From an uncultured Trueperaceae bacterium (GTDB taxonomy: Bacteria; Deinococcota; Deinococci; Deinococcales; Trueperaceae), in NCBI GenBank assembly GCA_913057685.1, contig CAJXOA010000003.1, positions 33,010 through 97,009 on the forward strand: a stretch of 64,000 nt of DNA, in the 5' to 3' direction. Positions within the stretch are counted from its first letter, which is position 1; each line of letters begins with the position of its first letter. Below, piece by piece: positions 1 through 9,075 of this stretch. The notes under the pieces are model-generated. The model was not told where the DNA came from. It saw only the letters and a list, made by a program, of their open reading frames with translations, and made no database searches. Both the position numbers and the translations under genes were made by a program.

Positions 1-3000
1 ACCGCGTCGCTGCAGGGGACGCACGGTCCGCGCGGCGCGACGATCGAGGCGCGCGTCGAGGGGGGCGCCGTCACCGGCGCGGGCGCCTGGCGGGTGGAGG
101 GGGACGGCGTCGAGGGCGGGGCGACGCTGCGCGTCGCCGGCGCCGACGACGCCGGCGGGGACGGCCGCATCGCCGTGCGGACCGACGGCGCGTGGGACGC
201 GCTGTCGGTCGAGGTGCGCAGCGACGCCGACGCGCCGTGGCGCCCGGCGTGGCGGGGCGTCCGCCTCGATGCCGACGCGCGCGGCGTCGTCCGAGCGCGC
301 GTCCGCGACGGCGCGCTCGCGGCGCTCGAGGGCGCCTGGGGCCCACTGCGGCTGGCGTCGAGCGAGGGCGGCGTCCGCCTCGCGCTCGACCCGACCGGCG
401 TGCGGGTCGCGGACGCGGACGTGGCCCGGGTCGCCGTCCCGGCGTTGAACCTCGCGCGCGACGACGGCACCTGGAGGGTGCGGGGCGACGTGCGCGTCGA
501 GGGCGGCGGCGGCCTTCCTGCCGACGTCGCCCCGTGGGACCTCCGCGTGGCGGCGGACGCGCCGGCCGACGCGCCGTTCCGGCCGGCTGCCTGGACGGCG
601 TCGGCGCTGGGGACGCACGGCGGCGTGACGTGGCGCGACGCGCACCTCGACGTGCGCCTGGACGCCTGGCCGTGGACGTGGGCGGTCGCCGGCGTGCGCG
701 AGGCGGGCGCCGTGAACGTCCGCGCCGACGTCGGTCCGGACGGCCCGCCGTCCGGTTCGCTCGTTTGGCGGCCGGCGGCGGACGCCGCCCTCGCCCCGCT
801 CCGCGCGACGTTCGAGGGCACGGAGGACGGGGGCCGCACCACGCTTCGCGCCGGCCCCCTCCGGGCGTCCCTGGACGGGCGGGGGGCGAGCGTCGGCGGG
901 GACGGCGACCTCGGGTCGCTCCATCCGGCCTTGGGTGGCTGGACGGTCGACGGCGCCCTGACGCGGGCGGCGGACGGTTGGGACGGCGCCCTGCGCGTCG
1001 GGCGGGAGGAGGACGGGGACGCCCTCACCCTCGCCGCGAGCGACGGCGGCCTGGAGGTGGACGCCGACGCAACCCTGGCCGGGGTGGGCGCCCGCGCCAC
1101 CGGCCCGGTGTGGCCGACGACCGACGTCCGCATCGAGGCCGGCCGCCCGACCGACGCGGCGGACGTCCGCCTCCGGGTCGGGGGGCCCGACGAACCGTTC
1201 GGGCCCGACCTACCGCTCGCGGGCCGCGCCTCGTGGCGGGACGTCGCCTGGGGCCCCTACCGCGTGGCGGCCGGCGAGGTGCGGTTCGGGGGGCGGCTGG
1301 CGGCCCCGGAGGTCGTCGGGCCGACCGGACGGGCGATGCGCCTCGAAGACGGCGTCGTGACCGGCGGTCTGGTGGTGCGCGCCGACGTCGCCGGCCGCCC
1401 CCACACCGTCCGCATCGCCGCCGACGGCCCGCCGGCCGACCCGGACGTCCGGCTCGCGGTCGACGGCGGCGTCCTCACGATCCGCGCCGACCGAGCGCCC
1501 GGCCGCGCCGAGCTGGCGGTGCAGGCGAACGTCGGCCCGGACGGTTGGCCCGACGCCCTCGCGCCCGTCGCACCGGGCGACGCCCGCGTGACCGGCGCGC
1601 TCGCCGCGAACGGCGCCTGGCGGCTCGCGGTGCGCGGCGACGTCGCGCCCCTCGACCGCCCGGCCCAGCTCGCGCTCGACGGCGAGGGCGTGGGCCGGGA
1701 GGCGACCGCCACCTGGCGGGTCGCGACGCCCGACGGGCGCGACCTCGTCGCCGGCCGCGTCGCGTGGGAGGACGGCGTCGCGACCCTCGCGCTGAACGGC
1801 GACCGCAGCGACCCGGCCGCCCTCGGCCGGTGGGGCGACTGGCGCCTGGACGGCACCGCCCGCGGGGAGGCGGTCCTGACGGTCGGGGGCGCGACGCCGC
1901 CCACCCTGGCGCTTCGCGGCGACGCGCGGCTGGACGGCACCCTCGCCGGGCGTCCCCTCGAGGTCGCGCTCGACGGCGCCGGTGGGGGGCGCGCCCGCTA
2001 CGCCGACACGCGCCTCGTCTGGCCGTCCGGCGACGGACGTAGCCTCCGCGTCACCGCCCCCGGCGCGTCGCTCGACGCCACCCTGGAGGCGGGCCCCCGC
2101 GCGGTGCTCGCCGGCACCCTCGGCGAGCGAACGGTGACCGGCGCGGTGGCGTGGGGGGACGGGGAGGCCCGCGCCGACCTGCGGACCGGATCCGCCCGCG
2201 CGGACGTCCGCGTCGCCCTCGCGCCCGACGGCTGGACGGCGGCGCTCCGCGCGCGCGACGCCGCCGCCCCCTGGTCGCTGGCCGCCACCGTGGAGGGGAC
2301 GGACGGCGGCGTGACGCTCCGCCGCCTCGCGTCGACGGTCGCCGCCGACGGCCTGCCCGGGACGCTCGAGGGAACGGCGGAGGGGCCGTTGTGGCCCCGC
2401 CTGGACGTCCGCGGTCGCGCCGACGTCGCGGGCGTGGACGGCGTCCCGAGCGTCGCGATCGGCGTGCGCGGCGGCTGGCCGCGCACCACGTGGCGCGCGA
2501 CGCTGCCGGGCCTGTCGCTCCAGGCCGACGCGGACGCCTTCACGCTGGCCGGCCTCACGCTGGCGGGCCCCGGCGGCCGCGTCGGCGACCTCGCCGTCAC
2601 GCCTCGGTCCGGCGGCCTCCGTTGGACGCCGGACGGCGGCTACGCCGGCGGCGCCGACCTCACCTACGCCCCGTCCGCGGGGCCGTCGGTCCGCGCGGAC
2701 GTGCGGGGCGACGGCGTCCTCCGCGCCACCCTCGCGGCGGACGTCGCGCCCGCGGGCGCGACGCTGCGGGCGACGAGCGACGTGCGCATCGTCGGCGCCC
2801 CCTGGGCCGCGACCCTCGCCGGCGACGGACGGGTCGACGCCGCCGTCGCCGGGGGCGCCGCGGAGCTGGCGGCGGACCTCACCTGGAGCGGGCGCCTCCC
2901 CGCCCCCCGCCTGACGGCGACCGGCGTCCTGTCCGGCGTCGCCGACGCGGACGTCCGCGCCGACGCCGCCGTCGGCGCGGACGGCGCGACGCTCGACGCC

Positions 3001-6000
3001 CAGATCGTGGGGGACGGCCTCGACCTCGTCGCTCGCGCCGATTCCGGAGGCGCCACCCTGCGGGGCGACGTCCGCGACGTACCGCTGCCCGCCGCCTGGA
3101 CGGCGGGCCGGACCGTCCGCCTGAGCGCCGACCTCGAGGCGCGGTCCGGTGCCGCCCCCGGCACCCCCCTGGGGACGCTCGCCCTCCGGGGGGACGGCGT
3201 GGCGTGGGAGGGCGCCTGGCGCGCCGGCGCCGTCGGGACGCTCGCGGGCGACCTGCGCCTCGACGTCGCCGCCCTCAGCGGCGGCGCAGCGTCCGGCGTC
3301 GTCGCCGGACCGCTCGCGATGGACCTCCCACCGGACGCCGGCCCGCACCTCGATGCCGACCTCGACGTCGCCAACGTTGCGTGGCGCGACGCCTCGGCGC
3401 GCGGCACCGTCCGGGTCGCGGGCCCGGCGTCCGCACCGCGCGTCACGACCGACCTCACGGTCGCGGGGCCGGTCGCCGGCCCCGCGACCCTCACCGCCGA
3501 CGTCGCCGCGGGCACCGCGTCGTGGCGCAGCGAGGTGCGGACCCCTGACGGCGCACCGTGGGCGGTCGGGACCCTCGCGTGGAGCCCCGACGGCGGCGGC
3601 GTCGTGGGGACCCTCGCCACCGCCGACGGGGAGGTCCGCGGGGGGACGCAGGACGGCCGCCCGGCGGTGATCGGTGCGGGCCGGTGGGCGGGCCTACGGG
3701 TCGCCGTCGCGGGCGACGCGCCCGACCCGCAGCTCGAGGTCGTCCTCCCCCTCGCCGCCCTGACGTCCGGCGTCGGGGGGACGCTCGAGGCCGCCGTCCG
3801 GCCCACCCCCGGCGCCGCGTGGCTCGACGGCGTCGTGCGCCGCCCGAGCGTCGCCGGCGCCCCCCTCCCCGACGCGACCCTCCGCGGCCGAGCGGGCGAC
3901 CTGCGCGTCGATCTCGGGGGGCGCCCCGCCCTCGCGGTCGACCTCCAGGACGGCCGTTGGCGGGCGACCGTCGCCGACCTCCCCCTCGCGCCGGACGGCG
4001 CCACCGTGCAGCTCGACGCGACCGGGGCGGGGCGCGGCGGCCAGGGCGACCTGGAGGTCCGCGTCCGCGGGAGCGGCGACGACGACGTGTCGCTCGCCCT
4101 CGCGCGCGACGCGGAGGGCACCCGCGTCGCGGTGTCGGGCACGTGGGCCGGCGGCCGCGTGGGCGGGACCGCCACCCGCCGCGACGGGCGCTGGTCGGGC
4201 GGACCGACCCTCCGCGACCTGCCCACGCCGTGGGGCGTCGCGTCGGCGGACGTCGCCCTCCATGGTGGCGGCGCCCTCCCGGACGGCACGCTCGACGCCC
4301 ACCTCGCGCGGCCCGAGCCGGTCACCGCCCGAGCGACGTGGGCGTGGCCCGCCGACGGTGGGCCGCCGGCCGTCGACGTCGCGCTCGACGCCGCGCGCGC
4401 CCAGCTCGCCGGGCCCGTCTGGCCCACCCTGGACGTGCGGGTCGCGGGGGACGCGGGGACCGCCGCCCACCTGACGGGAGGGCCCGACGCTCCCTGGCGG
4501 GTGGCGGGCCGCGCCGACGTGCCCGTCGGCCCGGTCCTCGTGCGGCTCGGCGGGGACGGCGACGGCGTTCCCCGCCTCGACGTCCGGCCCCGAGCGGCCC
4601 CCGACGCGACGCTCCGCGTCGACCTTCCCGACGCGCCCCCCGCCCCCGCGATCGCCCGCCTCCTGCGCGAGGGACGGGTCGCGTACGGGGTCGACGCGTT
4701 GGCCGGCGAGGTGGCGTGGACGCCGGGCGCCCCCCTGGCGGTACGGAACCTGACGTGGGTCGCGTCCGTCGGGACGGTGCAGGCCGACGGCACCCTCGCG
4801 GCGGACGGCAGCGACCTCCGCGGTCGCCTCACGCCCCGCCGGGACGCGGACGCGACCCTCGCGGCGCGCCTCGCCGACGAACTGGCCGGCGGCACGGATC
4901 TCCCCTGGCGGCTGCAGGGCAGCGCGGGCGACGCGACCCTCACCCTCGGGAGCGGACGCGAGGCCCCCGAGGGGGCGCTCCGGGGCACCGTCGCGTGGCG
5001 GGACGCCGTCCTGGAGGCCGACCTGGTGGGGGCCGGCGTCCGCCTCGACGCCCGCGCCACGCCGGGCGACGGGATCCGCGGCGAGGCGACCCTCGACGGC
5101 GTCCGCCTGACGCTGCCCGGCGCGGTCGCCGCGCGACTGGAGGGGACGCTCACGGCGGACGGGCGCACCCTCGCCGGCCGCCTCGCCGCCACCGGTCCCG
5201 GGCGCCTGCAGGCGGACGGCGCCCTCGACCTCGCCCCGTGGTTGCCGGCGGCGTACCGGCCCCCCACCGACGGCACGACGTCCGGACGCCCCCCGTCGAC
5301 CGCCGTCACGGTGCGGCTTGCGAACGTCGACGTCGGGCGCCTCCCGGTCGTCGCGCGCACCCTCCCGCACCTCGAGGGGGACCTGGCCGCCACCGTCCGC
5401 ATCGACGGGCGGCGCGTCATCGCGCAGGCGGCCGCCCCGGACCTGCGGGTGGCGGACGCGCCCCTCCCCCTCCGCCTCGACGGGATCGGCGAGCTCGGGA
5501 CGGACGCCCGCGGCGTGACGCTCGGGGGGGCGCTCGCGGGCAGTCCCGTGCAGTTGGCGTTGAGCGGGGAGGGCGCGGACCTGCTCGTGCGCATGGAACG
5601 CTTCCCCCTCACCACCCCCCTCGAGGCGTGGCTCGGGGCGCTCGAGACGCGGAGCGAAGCGACCGGCGTCCTCCGCGCGACGCTGCCGTGGGCGACGCCC
5701 GCCGCCGGCGAACTGCGCGTCGCGACGGAGCGCGTCCGCCTCTCGCGCGGCGGGGTGCGCAGCGTCGGGACGCTCACCGGCCGCGTCGCCCGCGACGGCG
5801 CCACCCTCGACGCGGCGTTCGAGGGGGACGGACGCTGGTCGTTGGCGTTGGGCGTCGACGGCGACACCCTCGACGCCGCCTTCCGCGCGACCGACGCCGA
5901 CGCCGCCCCCCTCGTCGGGCTGGTGCCCGCCCTCGCGCGGGTGGGGGCGGGGGTGCGCGGCGACCTGACGCTGGACGCCCAGGGCCCGCTCCGCGCCCCC

Positions 6001-7620
6001 GACGTCGACGTGACCACCGACGACCTGGAGGTCGTCCTCGCCGGGTCCGCCTACCGCCTGCGCGACGCCCACCTCGCCGCCCGCGACGGGGACGTGCGCG
6101 TCGACGCGATCCTGACCGGGTCGCGCCCGCTCGGCGGGCGCCTCGAGATCGGCGGGGACGCCCGCGCGACCCTCGTCCCGTGGCGCCTCGAGCGGGCCGG
6201 CCTCGACGTGCGCGGCGACCTCCGGGTGCCGGTGATCGGCACGATCCGCGACGTCGACGGACGGATCGGGGCCGGCCCCGAGGGCCGCCCCACGCTCGAG
6301 GCGCGCGGGGTGCTGGGCACGCCCGCGCGGTTCGAGGGGACCCTGTGGCCGTTCGACCTGCGCGCGCGGGGCGACGACCTGCGCCTGGCCGCCCCGAGCG
6401 TGTGGGTCGCGGACGCGGTCGGGGACGCCGACGTCCGCCTGCGCTTCGACGAGCGGTTCGTTCTCTCGGGCGGCGTCGCGATTCGTGAGGGACGCTTCGA
6501 CCTCGGGGCGCGCGCCGCCGCGACCGCCGCCCCCTCCCCCACCGACGCGGCGGCGTCCGCCGCCCCGAGCGACGCGGCGGACGCCGCGCCGGCCCCACCG
6601 AGCGGCGGCGGCAGCGCGTTCGCGTTCGAGGCGTTCGAGGTGCGCGCCGACACGGTGGCGTTCGACGAGGGCTTCGGCAGCGGAACGGCGCGCGTCGCCC
6701 TGACGCTCGGGGGGACGACCGCCCGCCCGACCCTCGACGGCGTCGCGGAGATCGTGCGCGGAAACCTGGACCTGTCGGGACGGTCGTTCGAGGTGCGCGA
6801 GGGCACCGTCCGCTTCGACCCCACCCGCGGGGTGTACCCGCGCATCACCGTCGCGGCGGACGCGACGTTCGACCCGCGCGACGCCCTGGCGGGCGCCGCG
6901 CGCGACGTCCGCCTGGTCGAGCCGGCCCGCGGGCCGTTCACGGTCGCCTTGGCGTTCGACGCCGTCGCGACCGGCGACGGTCCGGGCGGCTTCGCCCTGG
7001 CGCTCGACCCGACCCTCGCGTCCGACGCGATCCTCGAGGTCCCCCGCGCCGACGGGCGCGGGACCGTGACGCGCCCCCCGACCGACGGGGAGCTCGCCGC
7101 GCTGGTGACGACCGGGCGGCTGGACCCGACCGGCGTCGGGACCGGCGCGAACGCCGCGTCGAGCGTCGCGACGACGGTGCTGGACAACGCCGTCTCGCTC
7201 CTCGTCCTCGATGGCCTGCAGGACGCGTTCGGGGAGGCGCTGGGGGTGGACCGCGTCCGGATTCGGACGTCGTCGGTCGGGCGGGCGCTCGGCGAGGACG
7301 CCGACCCGTTCGGGGTGTCGCTGGAGGTCGGTGGGTACCTCGGGGACGGCGTGTTCGCCAGCTACGAGGTCGGCCGCTTCGCGGGCGGCGTCGCGGGGGA
7401 GGCGCTCGCCAACCGCCTCGCGGTCACGTACGACCTCGGGCCGGTCGCCGTGGACCTCTCCACCCGCCTGGCGTTCCCGGGGCCGGGCGACGTCGATCCC
7501 GACCAACGGGTCGGAGCCGCCGTTCGGTACGAGGTCGCGCCGGGCTTGGCGGTCGAAGGAAGCGCCTCGCTCGGGAGTTTCGAGAGCGAGGCGCGGTTCG
7601 GGGTGACGTTGCGCTGGTGA
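1..7620 (+). CDS. TamB-like translocation/assembly protein (5' truncated by window edge)
   Basis: The frame is open from base 1, so the true start lies upstream; about 2,539 residues are visible. The protein is made of long runs of short amphipathic beta-strand repeats rich in Ala, Asp, Gly, Val and Arg, as in AsmA/TamB proteins that span the envelope and move lipids or help outer-membrane protein assembly. The last ~350 residues look like the TamB C-terminal domain: a segment with FDPTRG and YPRITV, then strands ending in an aromatic-terminated barrel-like tail (LRW). An Ala/Pro/Ser-rich low-complexity insert lies at bases ~6510-6610. No TamA/BamA partner is in view. The gene converges on the S41 protease with a 23-bp gap. 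Family assignment is good; the exact role (lipid transport or barrel assembly) is inferred. Confidence 0.8.
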   Translation, partial: TASLQGTHGPRGATIEARVEGGAVTGAGAWRVEGDGVEGGATLRVAGADDAGGDGRIAVRTDGAWDALSVEVRSDADAPWRPAWRGVRLDADARGVVRARVRDGALAALEGAWGPLRLASSEGGVRLALDPTGVRVADADVARVAVPALNLARDDGTWRVRGDVRVEGGGGLPADVAPWDLRVAADAPADAPFRPAAWTASALGTHGGVTWRDAHLDVRLDAWPWTWAVAGVREAGAVNVRADVGPDGPPSGSLVWRPAADAALAPLRATFEGTEDGGRTTLRAGPLRASLDGRGASVGGDGDLGSLHPALGGWTVDGALTRAADGWDGALRVGREEDGDALTLAASDGGLEVDADATLAGVGARATGPVWPTTDVRIEAGRPTDAADVRLRVGGPDEPFGPDLPLAGRASWRDVAWGPYRVAAGEVRFGGRLAAPEVVGPTGRAMRLEDGVVTGGLVVRADVAGRPHTVRIAADGPPADPDVRLAVDGGVLTIRADRAPGRAELAVQANVGPDGWPDALAPVAPGDARVTGALAANGAWRLAVRGDVAPLDRPAQLALDGEGVGREATATWRVATPDGRDLVAGRVAWEDGVATLALNGDRSDPAALGRWGDWRLDGTARGEAVLTVGGATPPTLALRGDARLDGTLAGRPLEVALDGAGGGRARYADTRLVWPSGDGRSLRVTAPGASLDATLEAGPRAVLAGTLGERTVTGAVAWGDGEARADLRTGSARADVRVALAPDGWTAALRARDAAAPWSLAATVEGTDGGVTLRRLASTVAADGLPGTLEGTAEGPLWPRLDVRGRADVAGVDGVPSVAIGVRGGWPRTTWRATLPGLSLQADADAFTLAGLTLAGPGGRVGDLAVTPRSGGLRWTPDGGYAGGADLTYAPSAGPSVRADVRGDGVLRATLAADVAPAGATLRATSDVRIVGAPWAATLAGDGRVDAAVAGGAAELAADLTWSGRLPAPRLTATGVLSGVADADVRADAAVGADGATLDAQIVGDGLDLVARADSGGATLRGDVRDVPLPAAWTAGRTVRLSADLEARSGAAPGTPLGTLALRGDGVAWEGAWRAGAVGTLAGDLRLDVAALSGGAASGVVAGPLAMDLPPDAGPHLDADLDVANVAWRDASARGTVRVAGPASAPRVTTDLTVAGPVAGPATLTADVAAGTASWRSEVRTPDGAPWAVGTLAWSPDGGGVVGTLATADGEVRGGTQDGRPAVIGAGRWAGLRVAVAGDAPDPQLEVVLPLAALTSGVGGTLEAAVRPTPGAAWLDGVVRRPSVAGAPLPDATLRGRAGDLRVDLGGRPALAVDLQDGRWRATVADLPLAPDGATVQLDATGAGRGGQGDLEVRVRGSGDDDVSLALARDAEGTRVAVSGTWAGGRVGGTATRRDGRWSGGPTLRDLPTPWGVASADVALHGGGALPDGTLDAHLARPEPVTARATWAWPADGGPPAVDVALDAARAQLAGPVWPTLDVRVAGDAGTAAHLTGGPDAPWRVAGRADVPVGPVLVRLGGDGDGVPRLDVRPRAAPDATLRVDLPDAPPAPAIARLLREGRVAYGVDALAGEVAWTPGAPLAVRNLTWVASVGTVQADGTLAADGSDLRGRLTPRRDADATLAARLADELAGGTDLPWRLQGSAGDATLTLGSGREAPEGALRGTVAWRDAVLEADLVGAGVRLDARATPGDGIRGEATLDGVRLTLPGAVAARLEGTLTADGRTLAGRLAATGPGRLQADGALDLAPWLPAAYRPPTDGTTSGRPPSTAVTVRLANVDVGRLPVVARTLPHLEGDLAATVRIDGRRVIAQAAAPDLRVADAPLPLRLDGIGELGTDARGVTLGGALAGSPVQLALSGEGADLLVRMERFPLTTPLEAWLGALETRSEATGVLRATLPWATPAAGELRVATERVRLSRGGVRSVGTLTGRVARDGATLDAAFEGDGRWSLALGVDGDTLDAAFRATDADAAPLVGLVPALARVGAGVRGDLTLDAQGPLRAPDVDVTTDDLEVVLAGSAYRLRDAHLAARDGDVRVDAILTGSRPLGGRLEIGGDARATLVPWRLERAGLDVRGDLRVPVIGTIRDVDGRIGAGPEGRPTLEARGVLGTPARFEGTLWPFDLRARGDDLRLAAPSVWVADAVGDADVRLRFDERFVLSGGVAIREGRFDLGARAAATAAPSPTDAAASAAPSDAADAAPAPPSGGGSAFAFEAFEVRADTVAFDEGFGSGTARVALTLGGTTARPTLDGVAEIVRGNLDLSGRSFEVREGTVRFDPTRGVYPRITVAADATFDPRDALAGAARDVRLVEPARGPFTVALAFDAVATGDGPGGFALALDPTLASDAILEVPRADGRGTVTRPPTDGELAALVTTGRLDPTGVGTGANAASSVATTVLDNAVSLLVLDGLQDAFGEALGVDRVRIRTSSVGRALGEDADPFGVSLEVGGYLGDGVFASYEVGRFAGGVAGEALANRLAVTYDLGPVAVDLSTRLAFPGPGDVDPDQRVGAAVRYEVAPGLAVEGSASLGSFESEARFGVTLRW

Positions 7621-7643
7621 GCGCGGGGGCGGGCGGCTGGGCC

Positions 7644-8978
7644 TCAGGAGCCGCCGCGTTGCGCCTGCAGCGTCTCGAGCGCCGTGCGGAGCGCCGGGTC
7701 GTTGTCGAGGTCCACGATCGCTTCGCCCTGCACCGGGCTGATCTCCGGGCGCGGCACCGACGTGACGAGCTCGAACTCGCCGTCGTCGTTCGCGGTGGCG
7801 CTGCCGAGCACCTCGCCGTCGACGACGATCTCGATCGTCTGGCCGGGGTCGGCGCCGCCGCCCTCGAGGCTGAGGGTGTTCGGGAAGCGCTTGTCGATCG
7901 CCCGGACGTCGGGTTCGATGCCCTGCCGCGCGATCGTCTCCCGCGCCGGCGTCAACCACTCGAACGCCGTGAACGCCAACTGGCCGCCGTCGGCGAGCGA
8001 CGTCACGCTCTGCGCGACGCCCTTGCCGAACGTCGGTTCGCCGACGACGAGGGCGCGACCGTTCTCCTGCAGCGCGCCGGCGACGATCTCCGATGCGGAG
8101 GCGGAGTTGTCGTTGACGAGCACCACCATCGGCAGGTCCACCCCGTCGGGGTCGGCGCTGGCGATGCGTTGCGTCACGCCCCGCGCCCGTTGGAAGACGA
8201 TGTCGCCGTCGCGCAGGAACTCGTCGGCGACGAGGATGCCCTGCGTCAACAGGCCCCCGGGGTTGTCGCGCAGGTCCAGCACGAGGGCTTCGGCACCCTG
8301 CATCTGCAGGTCCGACAGTTGCTCGACGAGCTGCTCGTGCACCCGTTGGCTGCCGAACTGGCGGATCGAGAGGTAGCCGACGTCGTCCTGCAGGAGGGTG
8401 CTGGTGACGTCGACGATCTCGATCGTGTCGCGGCGGATCGCGAAGGTGACGGGCTCGTCCTGGCCGGGCCGCCGCATCGTGAGTTCGACGACCGTGCCGC
8501 GCGGGCCGCGCACGAGATCGACGACGTCGCTGGTCGTGGCGTTCTCGACGTCGGTCCCGTCGACCTCGAGGAAGATGTCGCCGCGCCGGACGCCCGCCTC
8601 CGACGCGGGGCCGCCCTGGTACACCTGCAGGATCTCGACCCCTTCGCCGGTCGTGCGGTTCACGGTCGTCAGGACCGCCCCGATCCCCTCGAACGACCCG
8701 GTGCGGTCCTGCGCCTCGCGTTCCGCGCTGCGCGGTTCGAGGTAGTACGAGAACGGGTCGTCCAACGCCCCGATCATGCCCTCGATCGCGCCGCGCAGGA
8801 TCGCGGCGTCGTCGACGTCCTCGAGGTAGTTCGACTTCAGCGCGCCGTACGTCTGCACGAGCGCCTGCCCGGTGGGGTCGTCCAGCATCTCCCCGCCGAA
8901 GTCGCGCCCGAACTGCGCCAGGCCGACCGCGACGAGGGTGGACGCCACGACGACGGCGGCAACGATCCGTCGGTTCAT
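7644..8978 (-). CDS. S41-family C-terminal processing protease (CtpA-like)
   Basis: 444 residues. An N-terminal signal anchor (residues ~4-20) suggests the enzyme acts outside the membrane. An N-terminal helical region is followed by a PDZ domain (~95-170, containing GIGAVL and RRGDIFLEVDG) and the S41 core. The catalytic Ser-Lys pair is visible as Ser294 in the SASASE motif and Lys319 in FGKG, with the usual 25-residue spacing. The C-terminal ~70 residues form an acidic tail beyond the protease core. Such enzymes trim C termini of envelope proteins. The start is the ATG preceded by GAGGAG; a short leaderless ORF overlaps this start (separate entry). Confidence 0.93.
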   Translation of the reverse strand: MNRRIVAAVVVASTLVAVGLAQFGRDFGGEMLDDPTGQALVQTYGALKSNYLEDVDDAAILRGAIEGMIGALDDPFSYYLEPRSAEREAQDRTGSFEGIGAVLTTVNRTTGEGVEILQVYQGGPASEAGVRRGDIFLEVDGTDVENATTSDVVDLVRGPRGTVVELTMRRPGQDEPVTFAIRRDTIEIVDVTSTLLQDDVGYLSIRQFGSQRVHEQLVEQLSDLQMQGAEALVLDLRDNPGGLLTQGILVADEFLRDGDIVFQRARGVTQRIASADPDGVDLPMVVLVNDNSASASEIVAGALQENGRALVVGEPTFGKGVAQSVTSLADGGQLAFTAFEWLTPARETIARQGIEPDVRAIDKRFPNTLSLEGGGADPGQTIEIVVDGEVLGSATANDDGEFELVTSVPRPEISPVQGEAIVDLDNDPALRTALETLQAQRGGS

Positions 8979-9001
8979 GCCCGCTCCTCGCTTCGCATCA
9001 T
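8975..9001 (-). CDS. Leaderless micro-ORF overlapping the S41 protease start
   Basis: Encodes MMRSEERA. Its first ATG lies 7 nt after a TAGCGT -10 box, the spacing expected for a leaderless transcript, and its stop overlaps the protease ATG as ATGA. The GAGGAG ribosome-binding site of the protease lies inside it. It may couple initiation at the leaderless 5' end to the downstream gene. The sequence pattern is seen directly; translation is inferred. Confidence 0.4.
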   Translation of the reverse strand: MMRSEERA

Positions 9002-9008
9002 GACCGCG

Positions 9009-9014
9009 ACGCTA
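9009..9014 (-). promoter_or_regulatory. -10 box (TAGCGT) of the S41 protease gene
   Basis: TAGCGT on the minus strand, 7 nt before the micro-ORF ATG at 9001. No clear -35 box was found. Confidence 0.5.
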
Positions 9015-9062
9015 CCGCACTCGGGCGGCGCGCGACGGTAAGCGTGCCGACGGGTCCGCGGG

Positions 9063-9068
9063 TACACT
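9063..9068 (+). promoter_or_regulatory. -10 box (TACACT) of glgA, leaderless type
   Basis: TACACT lies 7 nt before the glgA ATG, so transcription should begin at or next to the start codon. No Shine-Dalgarno sequence is present. It sits back-to-back with the protease promoter. Confidence 0.6.
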
Positions 9069-9075
9069 CGCGGGG

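Noticed and set aside
1210..7959. Very long open frames opposite or out of frame with the TamB gene, and similar ones opposite most other genes
   Set aside because: They are Arg/Pro/Ala-rich with no domain signatures and result from the scarcity of stop codons in very GC-rich DNA; the real frames carry recognisable families.
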